NCBI RefSeq assembly: GCF_036324505.1
Contig: NC_086355.1
Span: 21,566,518-21,630,517, forward strand
Length of the DNA stretch: 64,000 bases
Reading direction: 5' to 3'
Origin: Eleginops maclovinus
Lineage: Eukaryota; Chordata; Actinopteri; Perciformes; Eleginopidae
Below the pieces are notes generated by a model that ran no database searches, had not been told where the DNA came from, and saw nothing but the letters and a program-made list of their open reading frames with translations. The position numbers were made by a program, and so were the translations under genes. This document shows, one piece after another, positions 63,201 to 64,000 of the stretch. Position 1 is the stretch's first letter, and each line of letters starts with the position of its first letter.

Positions 63201-63916
63201 GGACTTTCCAGGCAATTTGTCTTGAAAGAAAACATAAGCTCTAAAGGTACAGAGTGCCACTTCTGCAGCTCCTGCATGTCTAGACATTCTTGGAGTATGA
63301 ATCAGCCATCGTAACAGCTTTCAAAGATTTTATATTCTGTTTACAAATTGTCCTCAAAATGAACCAAAAACCCACATTTTTCCAATTGAAAAACGTAAAA
63401 AGCAATTTCCAACATGGCAACTTTGTGTTCATCCACTGACTTAAGTATTTGATCCTGTTTGGGTATACAACCATAATGAGTCATCATGATTGTTGAGCTT
63501 TTGTTTGATTGAAATGCTGTTGGGATTAGGAATAAGACTTTTTGGATTAGCCCAAAGAGCCTTTCAACCAAGGCAGACGAATAGTGAATATGATTCAAAT
63601 AAACACTATTGACTGTGTTTTTCATGAAGGATGTTCTCTTTGTCAATACATAATTCGCTCAACAGTTTCAGATTCTTCTGATGTTTGCAGTGTATCAAAA
63701 TCTAACCCTAACCCTAATTCCCCTTGAACCCCTGTCTACCCATCAGGTTTGTCCATAGTGATGACTGACGTGCTGCGCCTCATCCCTCTGGCAGTGCTCT
63801 TTGGTATATTCCTGTACATGGGGGTCACCTCTCTGACAGGCATCCAGCTGTACGAACGCATCACACTCATGGTCACGCCCGCCAAGCATCACCCGGACCA
63901 CATCTACGTCACCAAG
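9835..63916 (+). CDS. slc4a3: Anion exchanger 3 (AE3), multi-exon gene, 3' end outside the window
   Basis: Electroneutral plasma-membrane Cl-/HCO3- exchanger of the SLC4 family, which loads chloride and extrudes bicarbonate in excitable cells. Twenty coding exons were placed by protein similarity and GT/AG borders: 9835-9888, 29383-29551, 31072-31322, 31443-31630, 33860-34086, 43724-43869, 45099-45276, 47401-47536, 52481-52658, 54064-54142, 55353-55537, 56114-56333, 57603-57818, 57910-58058, 59058-59252, 59421-59603, 61427-61516, 61597-61763, 61863-62116 and 63747-63916. All phases match, giving 1145 codons without a stop. AE3 rather than AE2 or AE1 is indicated by [34 protein letters not shown] and [19 protein letters not shown]. 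The final part (about 85 residues by comparison with mammals) lies beyond 64000. Introns 1 (coding) and 6 are unusually large and hold mobile elements. Family and paralogue assignment is firm; the first exon is the least certain part. Confidence 0.95.
12975..13038. repeat. (TG)32 microsatellite
   Basis: Uninterrupted TG dinucleotide run of 64 bases. Confidence 0.97.
13389..13396. repeat. hAT target-site duplication, left copy
   Basis: GGCTCACT, identical to 17388-17395. Confidence 0.95.
13875..16562 (-). pseudogene. hAT transposase (ZBED-like), three predicted exons, broken frame
   Basis: Exon 1 (16562 to 15718): start [12 protein letters not shown], then an in-frame TGA at 16526-16524, then a BED finger ([18 protein letters not shown]), then a frameshift near a T5 run at 16292-16296, then the core with [21 protein letters not shown] and [10 protein letters not shown]. 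Donor G|GTAAGT at 15717. Exon 2 (15076 to 14457): CPTRWGS and [11 protein letters not shown]. Exon 3 (14280 to 13875): a frameshift near 14170-14185, then the dimerisation domain with [19 protein letters not shown] and [12 protein letters not shown], and stop TGA. Intron phases agree (G|AA at the first junction, phase 0 at the second). The lesions make this a pseudogene unless they are assembly errors. Confidence 0.85.
15485..15519. repeat. (AC)n microsatellite inside the hAT intron
   Basis: A nearly pure AC dinucleotide tract of about 35 bases. Confidence 0.95.
17388..17395. repeat. hAT target-site duplication, right copy
   Basis: GGCTCACT, identical to 13389-13396; it defines the exact insertion point. 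Confidence 0.95.
17396..19246 (+). other. slc4a3 intron sequence, no gene recognised
   Basis: AT-rich, without long open frames or clear repeats. At 18878-18900 there is a YY1-like AACATGGCCG patch near a TCACGTAA motif; its meaning is unclear. Confidence 0.5.
19247..20297 (+). mobile_element. hAT-like fragment or internally deleted derivative
   Basis: The left end CAGTGGCG and the complement of the right end, CAGTAGCGG, form short inverted repeats, with GGAGGCC-type words near both ends (GGCCTCCTC at both sides). It encloses the start of a TTF-type zinc-finger transposase (19653-19919) but no catalytic core, as expected for an internal deletion. The immediate flanking 8-mers (AGTATTTA and TCTGGCGG) do not match, so the boundaries are provisional. 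Confidence 0.5.
19653..19919 (+). pseudogene. N-terminal piece of a TTF-zinc-finger hAT transposase (ZMYM1-like)
   Basis: 88 residues from ATG in a good context (AGAATGG). The segment [17 protein letters not shown] followed by [10 protein letters not shown] is the start of the TTF-type zinc finger found at the N-terminus of ZMYM1-like hAT transposases. The frame stops shortly after the last cysteine, and the rest of the transposase is absent here. A similar but separate transposase C-terminal half lies at 23199-25080. Confidence 0.65.
20401..20545 (+). promoter_or_regulatory. Promoter-like CpG-rich patch (CCAAT, GC box, CRE, YY1)
   Basis: In AT-rich surroundings, this stretch has an inverted CCAAT box (ATTGG, 20419-20423), a CRE half-site TGACGTCG (20489-20496), a GC box GGGGCGGG (about 20500-20507), a perfect CRE TGACGTCA (20516-20523) and a YY1-type GCCATCTTG (20529-20537), with several CpGs. 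No gene begins directly downstream. It may be an orphan promoter, an intronic slc4a3 promoter, or part of a transposon. Confidence 0.4.
20546..21023 (+). other. slc4a3 intron sequence, nothing recognised
   Basis: AT-rich, without coding potential or clear repeats. Confidence 0.5.
21024..21190 (+). repeat. Common teleost interspersed repeat (AGTGATGTAAAGTAAC family), fragment
   Basis: Begins AGTGATGTAAAGTAACTAAG, followed by TTTACTCAAGTACTGTA and later TTCTACTCCACTACA and TTTTTACTCCACTA. I recognise this as a very common dispersed fish repeat, probably a non-autonomous DNA element. The right end is truncated, replaced by unrelated sequence around 21190. Confidence 0.6.
21521..21543. repeat. 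(AT)n tract at the Tc1 insertion site
   Basis: A short AT run. The Tc1 element inserted at a TA at its right edge; TATATA resumes after the element at 23190. Confidence 0.9.
21544..21571. repeat. Tc1 copy 1 left terminal inverted repeat
   Basis: 28 bases, an exact inverse of 23162-23189; the inner direct repeat lies at about 21736-21760. Confidence 0.95.
21945..22967 (+). CDS. Tc1-family transposase, intact, 340 residues
   Basis: Cut-and-paste DDE transposase. ATG at 21945 ([12 protein letters not shown]) gives the normal family length; an upstream GTG extension is not needed. Residues 1-120 hold the paired-type helix-turn-helix DNA-binding region ([19 protein letters not shown], then CGRPTKIG). 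The catalytic triad is D153 ([11 protein letters not shown]), D244 (QQDNDPKH) and E279 ([11 protein letters not shown]), with exactly 34 residues between the last two (DD34E). The [10 protein letters not shown] motif is present. No stop or frameshift is seen and it ends AAKGGNTKY. It may encode an active enzyme; activity is not shown by sequence alone. Confidence 0.96.
   Translation: MGTSKQLSTDLKAKIIQHYKLGEGYKKLSDRFKLSVSTVRNVVVKWKATGTVRVKERCGRPTKIGERHRRRMVKMVTEKPQTTSRELQQHLAADGVVVHRSTIQRTLHQEELIGRVMCKKPFLSVNHKKSRMRYAKAHLDKPEAFWNKILWSDETKIELFGHNMNRYAWRKKHTAFNEKNLLPTVKFGGGSIMLWGCVASTGTGKLVKVEGHMNSLQYQEILDKNVLESVTKLKLRRGWIFQQDNDPKHRSKSTKEFMQKHRYNVLEWPSQSPDLNIIENVWIYLKKAVHARRPRNLTELETFCVEEWAKIPPARLKGLVCGYRRRLQAVIAAKGGNTKY
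23162..23189. repeat. Tc1 copy 1 right terminal inverted repeat
   Basis: 28 bases, an exact inverse of 21544-21571; the inner direct repeat lies at about 22981-23007. Confidence 0.95.
23199..25080 (+). pseudogene. hAT transposase C-terminal two thirds (ZMYM1-like), interrupted by a LINE
   Basis: An open frame starts directly after the Tc1 element ([20 protein letters not shown]) and continues through the catalytic core: [27 protein letters not shown] and CPTRWLMRV. Near 24225 the frame shifts, and a 280-base LINE tail (24254-24533) follows. The transposase resumes as [18 protein letters not shown] and ends with the hAT dimerisation domain ([32 protein letters not shown]) and TGA at 25078. 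The 5' third is absent, cut off at the Tc1 boundary. The 19653 zinc-finger piece could be a relative, but is separated by unrelated sequence. Not functional. Confidence 0.85.
24254..24533 (+). mobile_element. 5'-truncated LINE insertion inside the hAT pseudogene
   Basis: Near-identical to the LINE UTR at about 460-733 (same CTCCTCATTCAACAGTGTAA and GCACCATGTATGTTGAGTTG blocks), ending in tandem CCTTGAA units. A direct repeat ACCTA flanks it (24249-24253 and 24534-24538). Removing the insert plus one ACCTA joins AGA CCT to ACT TCC CCT GAG in one frame of the transposase, confirming it landed in pre-existing hAT sequence. Confidence 0.85.
26585..26708. repeat. Possible fragment of a non-autonomous hAT-type repeat
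   Basis: AT-rich sequence with repeated GAATCAATAAGAGAATCGAT-like words and the ending TTGCCATACCCATCCCTA, which resembles the ends of common fish hAT-type repeats. I did not find the matching opposite end. Confidence 0.35.
26780..27070. promoter_or_regulatory. Candidate conserved non-coding element (motif-rich, non-repetitive)
   Basis: Dense in homeodomain/POU-like words (TTCAATATGAAATATTAATG, GTTTTAATTGAAG, CATAATTGATAC) and E-box-like CAGCTG, without simple repeats or open frames. This composition is typical of vertebrate developmental enhancers, but conservation cannot be judged here. Confidence 0.2.
29383..29551 (+). CDS. slc4a3: slc4a3 coding exon (acidic N-terminal segment)
   Basis: Begins [15 protein letters not shown], an acidic stretch (about residues 19-40), followed by [15 protein letters not shown] and RNYTEKDFE, matching the AE2/AE3 N-terminal pattern (LxVxRFxDI...RSYxExDFE). 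Acceptor TGAAG|GTGGAG after a pyrimidine tract; donor GAAT|GTAAGC leaves one base (phase 1), completed by AT of the next exon to give Tyr before HRH. Confidence 0.92.
29552..31071 (+). other. slc4a3 intron with AT-rich probable repeat
   Basis: Between about 30230 and 30800 the sequence has a style seen in dispersed fish repeats (TTCTTAAAATAAGATG, GGAAATGTTGTGGTACAAAA, CTTGTAATAAGTAAAAC). Family not identified. No coding sequence. Confidence 0.4.
31072..31322 (+). CDS. slc4a3: slc4a3 coding exon (His-rich and polybasic segment)
   Basis: Encodes [17 protein letters not shown], then a strongly basic stretch ([11 protein letters not shown]), then [18 protein letters not shown]. The order His-rich, basic, PPSExTPxI, acidic is the AE3/AE2 N-terminal arrangement. 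Acceptor ACACAG|AT at 31071, donor CCACAG|GTAAAA after 31322, phase 0 at the end. Residues about 75-158 of the long form. This segment is missing from a cAE3-type product. Confidence 0.93.
31443..31630 (+). CDS. slc4a3: slc4a3 coding exon (variable N-terminal segment)
   Basis: Starts [16 protein letters not shown], comparable to KFSIGSDEDD in mammalian AE3; the rest ([19 protein letters not shown] onward) is poorly conserved. Acceptor CTCTCAG|TTT, donor AACAG|GTAGGC, ends in phase 2. Residues about 159-220. Confidence 0.85.
31631..33859 (+). other. slc4a3 intron, nothing recognised
   Basis: AT-rich; short open frames only, no known repeats or motifs recognised. Confidence 0.5.
33860..34086 (+). 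CDS. slc4a3: slc4a3 coding exon ending in SADLDDMK (sixth exon of the long form)
   Basis: Contains [17 protein letters not shown] and [20 protein letters not shown]; the second motif is diagnostic of AE3. Acceptor TCTTCAG|T, donor ATGAAAA|GTAAGG, ends in phase 1 and joins GT of 43724 to make Ser. Residues about 221-296. In mammals the next intron (intron 6) holds the promoter for cAE3, and the same intron here holds the candidate exon at 37986. Confidence 0.95.
36442..36499. repeat. Near-perfect hairpin (24-25 bp arms, 9-nt loop)
   Basis: Left arm 36442-36466 includes TATTTACTTGCCACTA; right arm 36476-36499 begins TAGTGGCAAGTAAATA, its inverse; the loop is CTTTTAATT. One base differs in arm length. 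It could be a palindromic insertion footprint or a short foldback element. A small-RNA precursor is possible but the arms are short and AT-rich. Confidence 0.85.
37550..37985 (+). promoter_or_regulatory. slc4a3: Candidate internal (cardiac-type) promoter and leader
   Basis: Placed only because a coding exon with its own ATG starts at 37986. Weak features are a GATA-type site CCTTATC (about 37558-37564), a MEF2-like CTATTTTTCT (37751-37760), and a purine-rich leader just before the ATG. No clear TATA box. The transcription start is unknown. Confidence 0.35.
37986..38202 (+). CDS. slc4a3: Alternative first coding exon, candidate cardiac AE3 (cAE3) N-terminus
   Basis: ATG at 37986 with G at -3 (GGAGATGA) opens 72 codons: [20 protein letters not shown] to an acidic, aromatic segment ([20 protein letters not shown]) and GSSPETP, then one base and the donor C|GTAAGT. 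It ends in phase 1, exactly like the exon at 33860-34086, so it can splice to 43724 with Arg in place of Ser at the junction. In mammals an internal promoter in intron 6 gives a heart isoform whose unique N-terminus is about 73 residues (recalled from the AE3 literature); position, size and phase all fit. A product would keep the whole cytoplasmic core and membrane domain. Isoform assignment is inference; tissue use is not shown by sequence. Confidence 0.75.
39155..39236. repeat. (TAG)n trinucleotide repeat, once interrupted
   Basis: TAG/AGT units for about 80 bases, broken by ATTTG at 39201-39205. Adjacent to the LINE fragment at 39243. Confidence 0.95.
39243..39500 (-). mobile_element. LINE C-terminal ORF fragment, minus strand
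   Basis: On the minus strand reads [20 protein letters not shown], then [17 protein letters not shown] and [20 protein letters not shown], ending [11 protein letters not shown]. This is the same family as 1-733 and lacks that copy's small deletion near position 90. Its 3' UTR appears absent, replaced by the (TAG)n tract. Confidence 0.85.
41910..42284. repeat. Minisatellite with nested period (about 20-25 bp units, 55-bp higher-order unit)
   Basis: The left part is CCCTGTCCTTGTCCTGTGCT units; the right part is CCTTGCCCTCTTCTTTCCCT units. From 42134, the block starting TTTGCACTGTCC repeats at exactly 55-base spacing (42134, 42189, 42244). Stop-free frames exist on both strands only because the units lack stops; they are not genes. 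Confidence 0.93.
43724..43869 (+). CDS. slc4a3: slc4a3 coding exon, common to long and cardiac-type forms
   Basis: Encodes [19 protein letters not shown] and a lysine-rich segment ending KKTHE, matching AE3. Acceptor GTTCAG|GTCACAG. The donor GAG|GTTGAA is weak (T at +3). Ends in phase 0, joining LFVELNEL of the next exon (mammals have HEVFVELNEL). Residues about 297-345. This is the splice target shared by 34086 and 38202. Confidence 0.93.
43870..45098 (+). other. slc4a3 intron with diverged internal duplication
   Basis: Related words recur: AGCTGAAATAGGTAAACTG (44192) and AGCTGAAATAGGCTAAATAG (44470); CCTGAACTTG at about 44331 and 44682. Spacing differs between word pairs, so the copies have gained or lost sequence. 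No coding sequence. Confidence 0.45.
45099..45276 (+). CDS. slc4a3: slc4a3 coding exon (start of conserved cytoplasmic domain)
   Basis: Encodes [39 protein letters not shown] and [17 protein letters not shown], the most conserved part of the SLC4 cytoplasmic domain, shared by AE1-3. Acceptor TCTCCAG|CTT, donor CACG|GTAAAC, ends in phase 1. Residues about 346-404. Confidence 0.97.
45440..45594. repeat. Tc1 copy 2 left inverted repeat
   Basis: About 155 bases, nearly identical in inverse to 46888-47043. Confidence 0.93.
45805..46827 (+). CDS. Tc1-family transposase, intact, 340 residues
   Basis: Starts [20 protein letters not shown] with the first helix-turn-helix ([20 protein letters not shown]), then [10 protein letters not shown], a GRPR-like linker. 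Catalytic residues are D153 ([11 protein letters not shown]), D244 ([10 protein letters not shown]) and E279 ([15 protein letters not shown]), a DD34E triad. [15 protein letters not shown] is present. It ends [10 protein letters not shown] and stop. Same length as the transposase at 21945 but clearly a different subfamily. No disabling change is visible, so it may be functional. Confidence 0.97.
   Translation: MAKTKELSKETRDTIVDLHQAGKTESAIGKQLGVKKSTVGAIIRKWKTYKTSANLPRSGAPRKISPRGVKMITRTVSKNPRTTWGDLVNDLQRAGTKVTEATISNTLRRQGLKSCSSRRVPLLKPVHVQARLKFARGHLDDPEEDWENVIWSDETKIELFGKNSTRRVWRRKNAELHPKNTIPTVKHGGGNIMLWGCFSAKGPGRLIHVKERMNGAMYREILSENLLPSARALKMKRGWVFQHDNDPKHTARATKEWLRKKHFKVLEWPSQSPDLNPIENLWRELKVRVAQRQPQNITALEEICMEEWAKIPATVCENLVKTYRKRLTSVIANKGYITKY
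46888..47043. repeat. Tc1 copy 2 right inverted repeat
   Basis: About 156 bases; differs from the left repeat by about three changes (for example GACAGAATG against GACAAAATG). Confidence 0.93.
47044..47400 (+). other. slc4a3 intron remainder after Tc1 copy 2
   Basis: AT-rich intron; a strong pyrimidine tract (CCCTGTTTCTTCCTTCCCCAG) ends at the next acceptor. Confidence 0.7.
47401..47536 (+). CDS. slc4a3: slc4a3 coding exon (cytoplasmic domain)
   Basis: Encodes [40 protein letters not shown] and LLLKH, strongly conserved. Acceptor CCCCAG|GGG, donor ACACAG|GTCAGT, phase 2; the split Ser precedes HPSD of the next exon. Residues about 405-449. Confidence 0.97.
47537..52480 (+). other. slc4a3 intron, nothing clearly recognised
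   Basis: Nearly 5 kb of AT-rich sequence with short open frames only. The TAGC-rich words near 49040-49130 and similar places are common background. No transposon ends recognised. Confidence 0.55.
52481..52658 (+). CDS. slc4a3: slc4a3 coding exon (variable loop of the cytoplasmic domain)
   Basis: Encodes [39 protein letters not shown] and [12 protein letters not shown]. SHPxD and a Ser-rich patch match AE3; the rest is poorly conserved and His-rich. Acceptor CTTCCGCAG|C, donor CTCTTT|GTAAGT, phase 0. Residues about 450-509. Confidence 0.9.
52659..54063 (+). other. slc4a3 intron, nothing recognised
   Basis: AT-rich, non-coding in appearance; ends in CTCTCCACCCTCTGCCTCCC before the acceptor. 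Confidence 0.6.
54064..54142 (+). CDS. slc4a3: slc4a3 coding exon (KLLxKIPxDAEAxxVLVG)
   Basis: Encodes [20 protein letters not shown] and AVIVLVG. Of several nearby AG sites, only CCCGAG at 54061-54063 keeps the frame with the previous phase-0 exon (24 bases before the ATG of MKLL); the pyrimidine tract lies just upstream. Donor GTTG|GTGAGC, phase 1. Residues about 510-535. Confidence 0.88.
54143..55352 (+). other. slc4a3 intron with GC-richer patch
   Basis: From about 54950 to 55210 the sequence is locally CpG- and GC-richer (GTGGCGCCGCGCCCTCTTAC, ACGTTGCGTTGCTG, GGTGCCATCTTTTATACGGC). The origin is unclear; possibly a transposon fragment. No coding sequence. Confidence 0.45.
55353..55537 (+). 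CDS. slc4a3: slc4a3 coding exon (cytoplasmic domain)
   Basis: Encodes [40 protein letters not shown] and [16 protein letters not shown], highly conserved among AE proteins and closest to AE3 ([19 protein letters not shown]). Acceptor CTGTCAG|GC, donor GATAAG|GTAGAT, phase 0. Residues about 536-597. Confidence 0.97.
55538..56113 (+). other. slc4a3 intron, nothing recognised
   Basis: AT-rich; no coding or repeat features seen. Confidence 0.7.
56114..56333 (+). CDS. slc4a3: slc4a3 coding exon (end of cytoplasmic domain)
   Basis: Encodes [40 protein letters not shown] and a basic stretch ([14 protein letters not shown]), matching AE3 DDRQDLLxxIxEFLDGSIVIPPSxVEG. Acceptor GTTGCAG|AGC, donor AAAG|GTACTC, phase 1. 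Residues about 598-670. Confidence 0.97.
56334..57602 (+). other. slc4a3 intron, nothing recognised
   Basis: AT-rich intron with a slightly GC-richer stretch around 57030-57220; open frames there have no recognisable similarity. Confidence 0.6.
57603..57818 (+). CDS. slc4a3: slc4a3 coding exon (acidic linker and first membrane segment)
   Basis: Encodes an acidic linker ([15 protein letters not shown]), then [20 protein letters not shown] and the first transmembrane helix ([24 protein letters not shown]). The linker-to-membrane transition is at about residue 690. Acceptor CCCCCAG|AG, donor CTGG|GTAAAC, phase 1. Residues about 671-742. Confidence 0.97.
57910..58058 (+). CDS. slc4a3: slc4a3 coding exon (membrane segments 2-3)
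   Basis: Encodes [40 protein letters not shown] and [10 protein letters not shown], including the conserved [18 protein letters not shown] of the SLC4 core domain. Only 91 bases of intron separate it from the previous exon. Acceptor CATACAG|GA, donor TACAAG|GTAATA, phase 0. Residues about 743-792. Confidence 0.97.
58059..59057 (+). other. slc4a3 intron with a short LINE tail
   Basis: AT-rich; holds an AATAAATAA palindromic patch near 58380-58410 and the truncated LINE at 58661-58742. Confidence 0.7.
58661..58742 (+). mobile_element. Very short LINE 3' tail insertion with target duplication
   Basis: Holds GCCAACATATACGCTGTATC and AATAAAACCTTGAAACCTTG, the terminal bases of the LINE family at 1-733, with four TTGAAACC-type tail units. 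AACAGTAT flanks it at 58653-58660 and 58743-58750. About 80 bases survive, so it is an extreme 5' truncation. Confidence 0.85.
59058..59252 (+). CDS. slc4a3: slc4a3 coding exon (membrane segments 4-5)
   Basis: Encodes [20 protein letters not shown], a hydrophobic helix, [19 protein letters not shown] and [16 protein letters not shown]. The final ETFSKLFK holds the two lysines (about residues 854 and 857) that align with the stilbene-reactive lysine region of AE1. Acceptor CACTCAG|TTC, donor TTCAAG|GTAACA, phase 0. Residues about 793-857. Confidence 0.98.
59421..59603 (+). CDS. slc4a3: slc4a3 coding exon (extracellular loop and next membrane segment)
   Basis: Encodes [20 protein letters not shown], then [19 protein letters not shown] and a hydrophobic helix ending [15 protein letters not shown]. 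The loop is shorter than in mammalian AE3 and contains no N-x-S/T sequon (NSA, NQP and NTA fail the rule). Acceptor TTCCAG|GTG, donor GGCAAG|GTAACC, phase 0. Residues about 858-918. Confidence 0.97.
59604..61426 (+). other. slc4a3 intron with a minus-strand LINE-like fragment
   Basis: AT-rich non-coding sequence; the only recognised item is the LINE-like piece at about 60890-61215. Confidence 0.6.
60890..61215 (-). mobile_element. LINE-like ORF C-terminus fragment, second family
   Basis: On the minus strand: [39 protein letters not shown], then a stop and AT-rich UTR-like sequence. HPSNxLxxLLPSGRR is the conserved C-terminal end of L2-like fish LINE ORF2, but differs clearly from the family at 1-733. 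Boundaries are approximate. Confidence 0.6.
61427..61516 (+). CDS. slc4a3: slc4a3 coding exon (membrane domain)
   Basis: Encodes [20 protein letters not shown] and [10 protein letters not shown], close to AE3. Acceptor ATCCCCAG|GCA, donor ACACAG|GTAATT, phase 0. Residues about 919-948. Confidence 0.97.
61597..61763 (+). CDS. slc4a3: slc4a3 coding exon (transport glutamate segment)
   Basis: Encodes [39 protein letters not shown] and a helix ending [11 protein letters not shown]. The Glu of FMETQ (about residue 999) aligns with AE1 Glu681, the glutamate used in anion and proton-coupled transport. Acceptor CTTGTAG|AAA, donor ACATC|GTACGT, phase 2. Residues about 949-1003. Confidence 0.97.
61863..62116 (+). 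CDS. slc4a3: slc4a3 coding exon (membrane domain)
   Basis: Encodes [60 protein letters not shown] and [18 protein letters not shown], all strongly conserved in AE2/AE3. Acceptor CTATCAG|A, donor GTTG|GTAAGG, phase 1. Residues about 1004-1088. Confidence 0.98.
62117..63746 (+). other. slc4a3 intron, nothing clearly recognised
   Basis: AT-rich; a short AACCCTAACCCTAA patch lies near 63700-63716. No coding sequence. Confidence 0.6.
63747..63916 (+). CDS. slc4a3: slc4a3 coding exon, last one in the window
   Basis: Encodes [38 protein letters not shown] and [31 protein letters not shown] is a hallmark of SLC4 anion exchangers. Acceptor CATCAG|GT, donor CCAAG|GTAACA, phase 0. The remaining exons for the last membrane segments and C-terminus must lie right of 64000. 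Residues about 1089-1145. Confidence 0.98.
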
Positions 63917-64000
63917 GTAACACACGCAATGTGTCAAATGAGTGCTGACATGCCCAAGTATACTATAGTTTTTGGTGAGAACGAGAAGACAAACCCTGCA
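63917..64000 (+). other. Start of the next slc4a3 intron, cut by the window edge
   Basis: GTAACA donor followed by intron-like sequence. Confidence 0.8.

Noticed and set aside
1..64000. tRNA, rRNA or snRNA genes
   Set aside because: I found no convincing internal-promoter boxes or cloverleaf; without a covariance search I cannot exclude degenerate copies.

Overview
The window looks like teleost fish genomic DNA. It is AT-rich intron and intergenic sequence, crossed by many widely spaced short exons with GT...AG borders, and it carries a typical fish repeat load: Tc1/mariner and hAT DNA transposons, 3' fragments of LINEs, microsatellites and minisatellites. I see no bacterial, viral or organellar gene organisation. 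All calls rest on reading the sequence; no database search was possible.

One host gene dominates: slc4a3 (anion exchanger 3, AE3), plus strand, from a 5' exon at about 9.5 kb to beyond the right edge. I could place 20 coding exons (9835 to 63916). Their phases join without conflict into 3435 nt (1145 codons); about 85 C-terminal residues lie past the window, giving a total close to the roughly 1230 residues of mammalian AE3. The protein has a charged, variable N-terminal region, the conserved cytoplasmic band-3 domain, and a bicarbonate-transporter membrane domain starting at the exon at 57603.

The most interesting element is a lone exon at 37986-38202, inside the intron between the sixth and seventh exons of the long form. 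It encodes 72 residues plus a split codon, has its own ATG, and ends in the same phase as the preceding long-form exon, so it can splice to the exon at 43724. Position, length and phase fit the internal-promoter first exon of the cardiac AE3 isoform (cAE3) known from mammals.

Layout: 1-733 LINE 3' end; 888-1385 CT-rich minisatellite; 1386-9501 upstream sequence without recognisable genes, with purine-rich degenerate repeats at 9005-9310; 9502-9888 5' exon with the start codon; a 19.5 kb first coding intron filled with mobile elements (BED-type hAT 13397-17387 with perfect 8-bp target duplication; hAT-like fragment 19247-20297; CRE/GC-box/YY1 promoter-like patch near 20.4-20.55 kb; intact Tc1 21544-23189; partial hAT transposase 23199-25080 interrupted by a LINE 24254-24533); N-terminal exons 29383-34086; intron 6 with the cAE3 exon, a hairpin, a (TAG)n tract, a minus-strand LINE piece and a 55-bp-period minisatellite; exons 43724-56333 for the cytoplasmic domain, with a second intact Tc1 at 45440-47043; and exons 57603-63916 for the membrane domain.

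Two Tc1-like elements keep complete 340-residue transposase frames, DD34E triads, matching terminal inverted repeats and TA target duplications. The hAT copies and LINE pieces are decayed or truncated.
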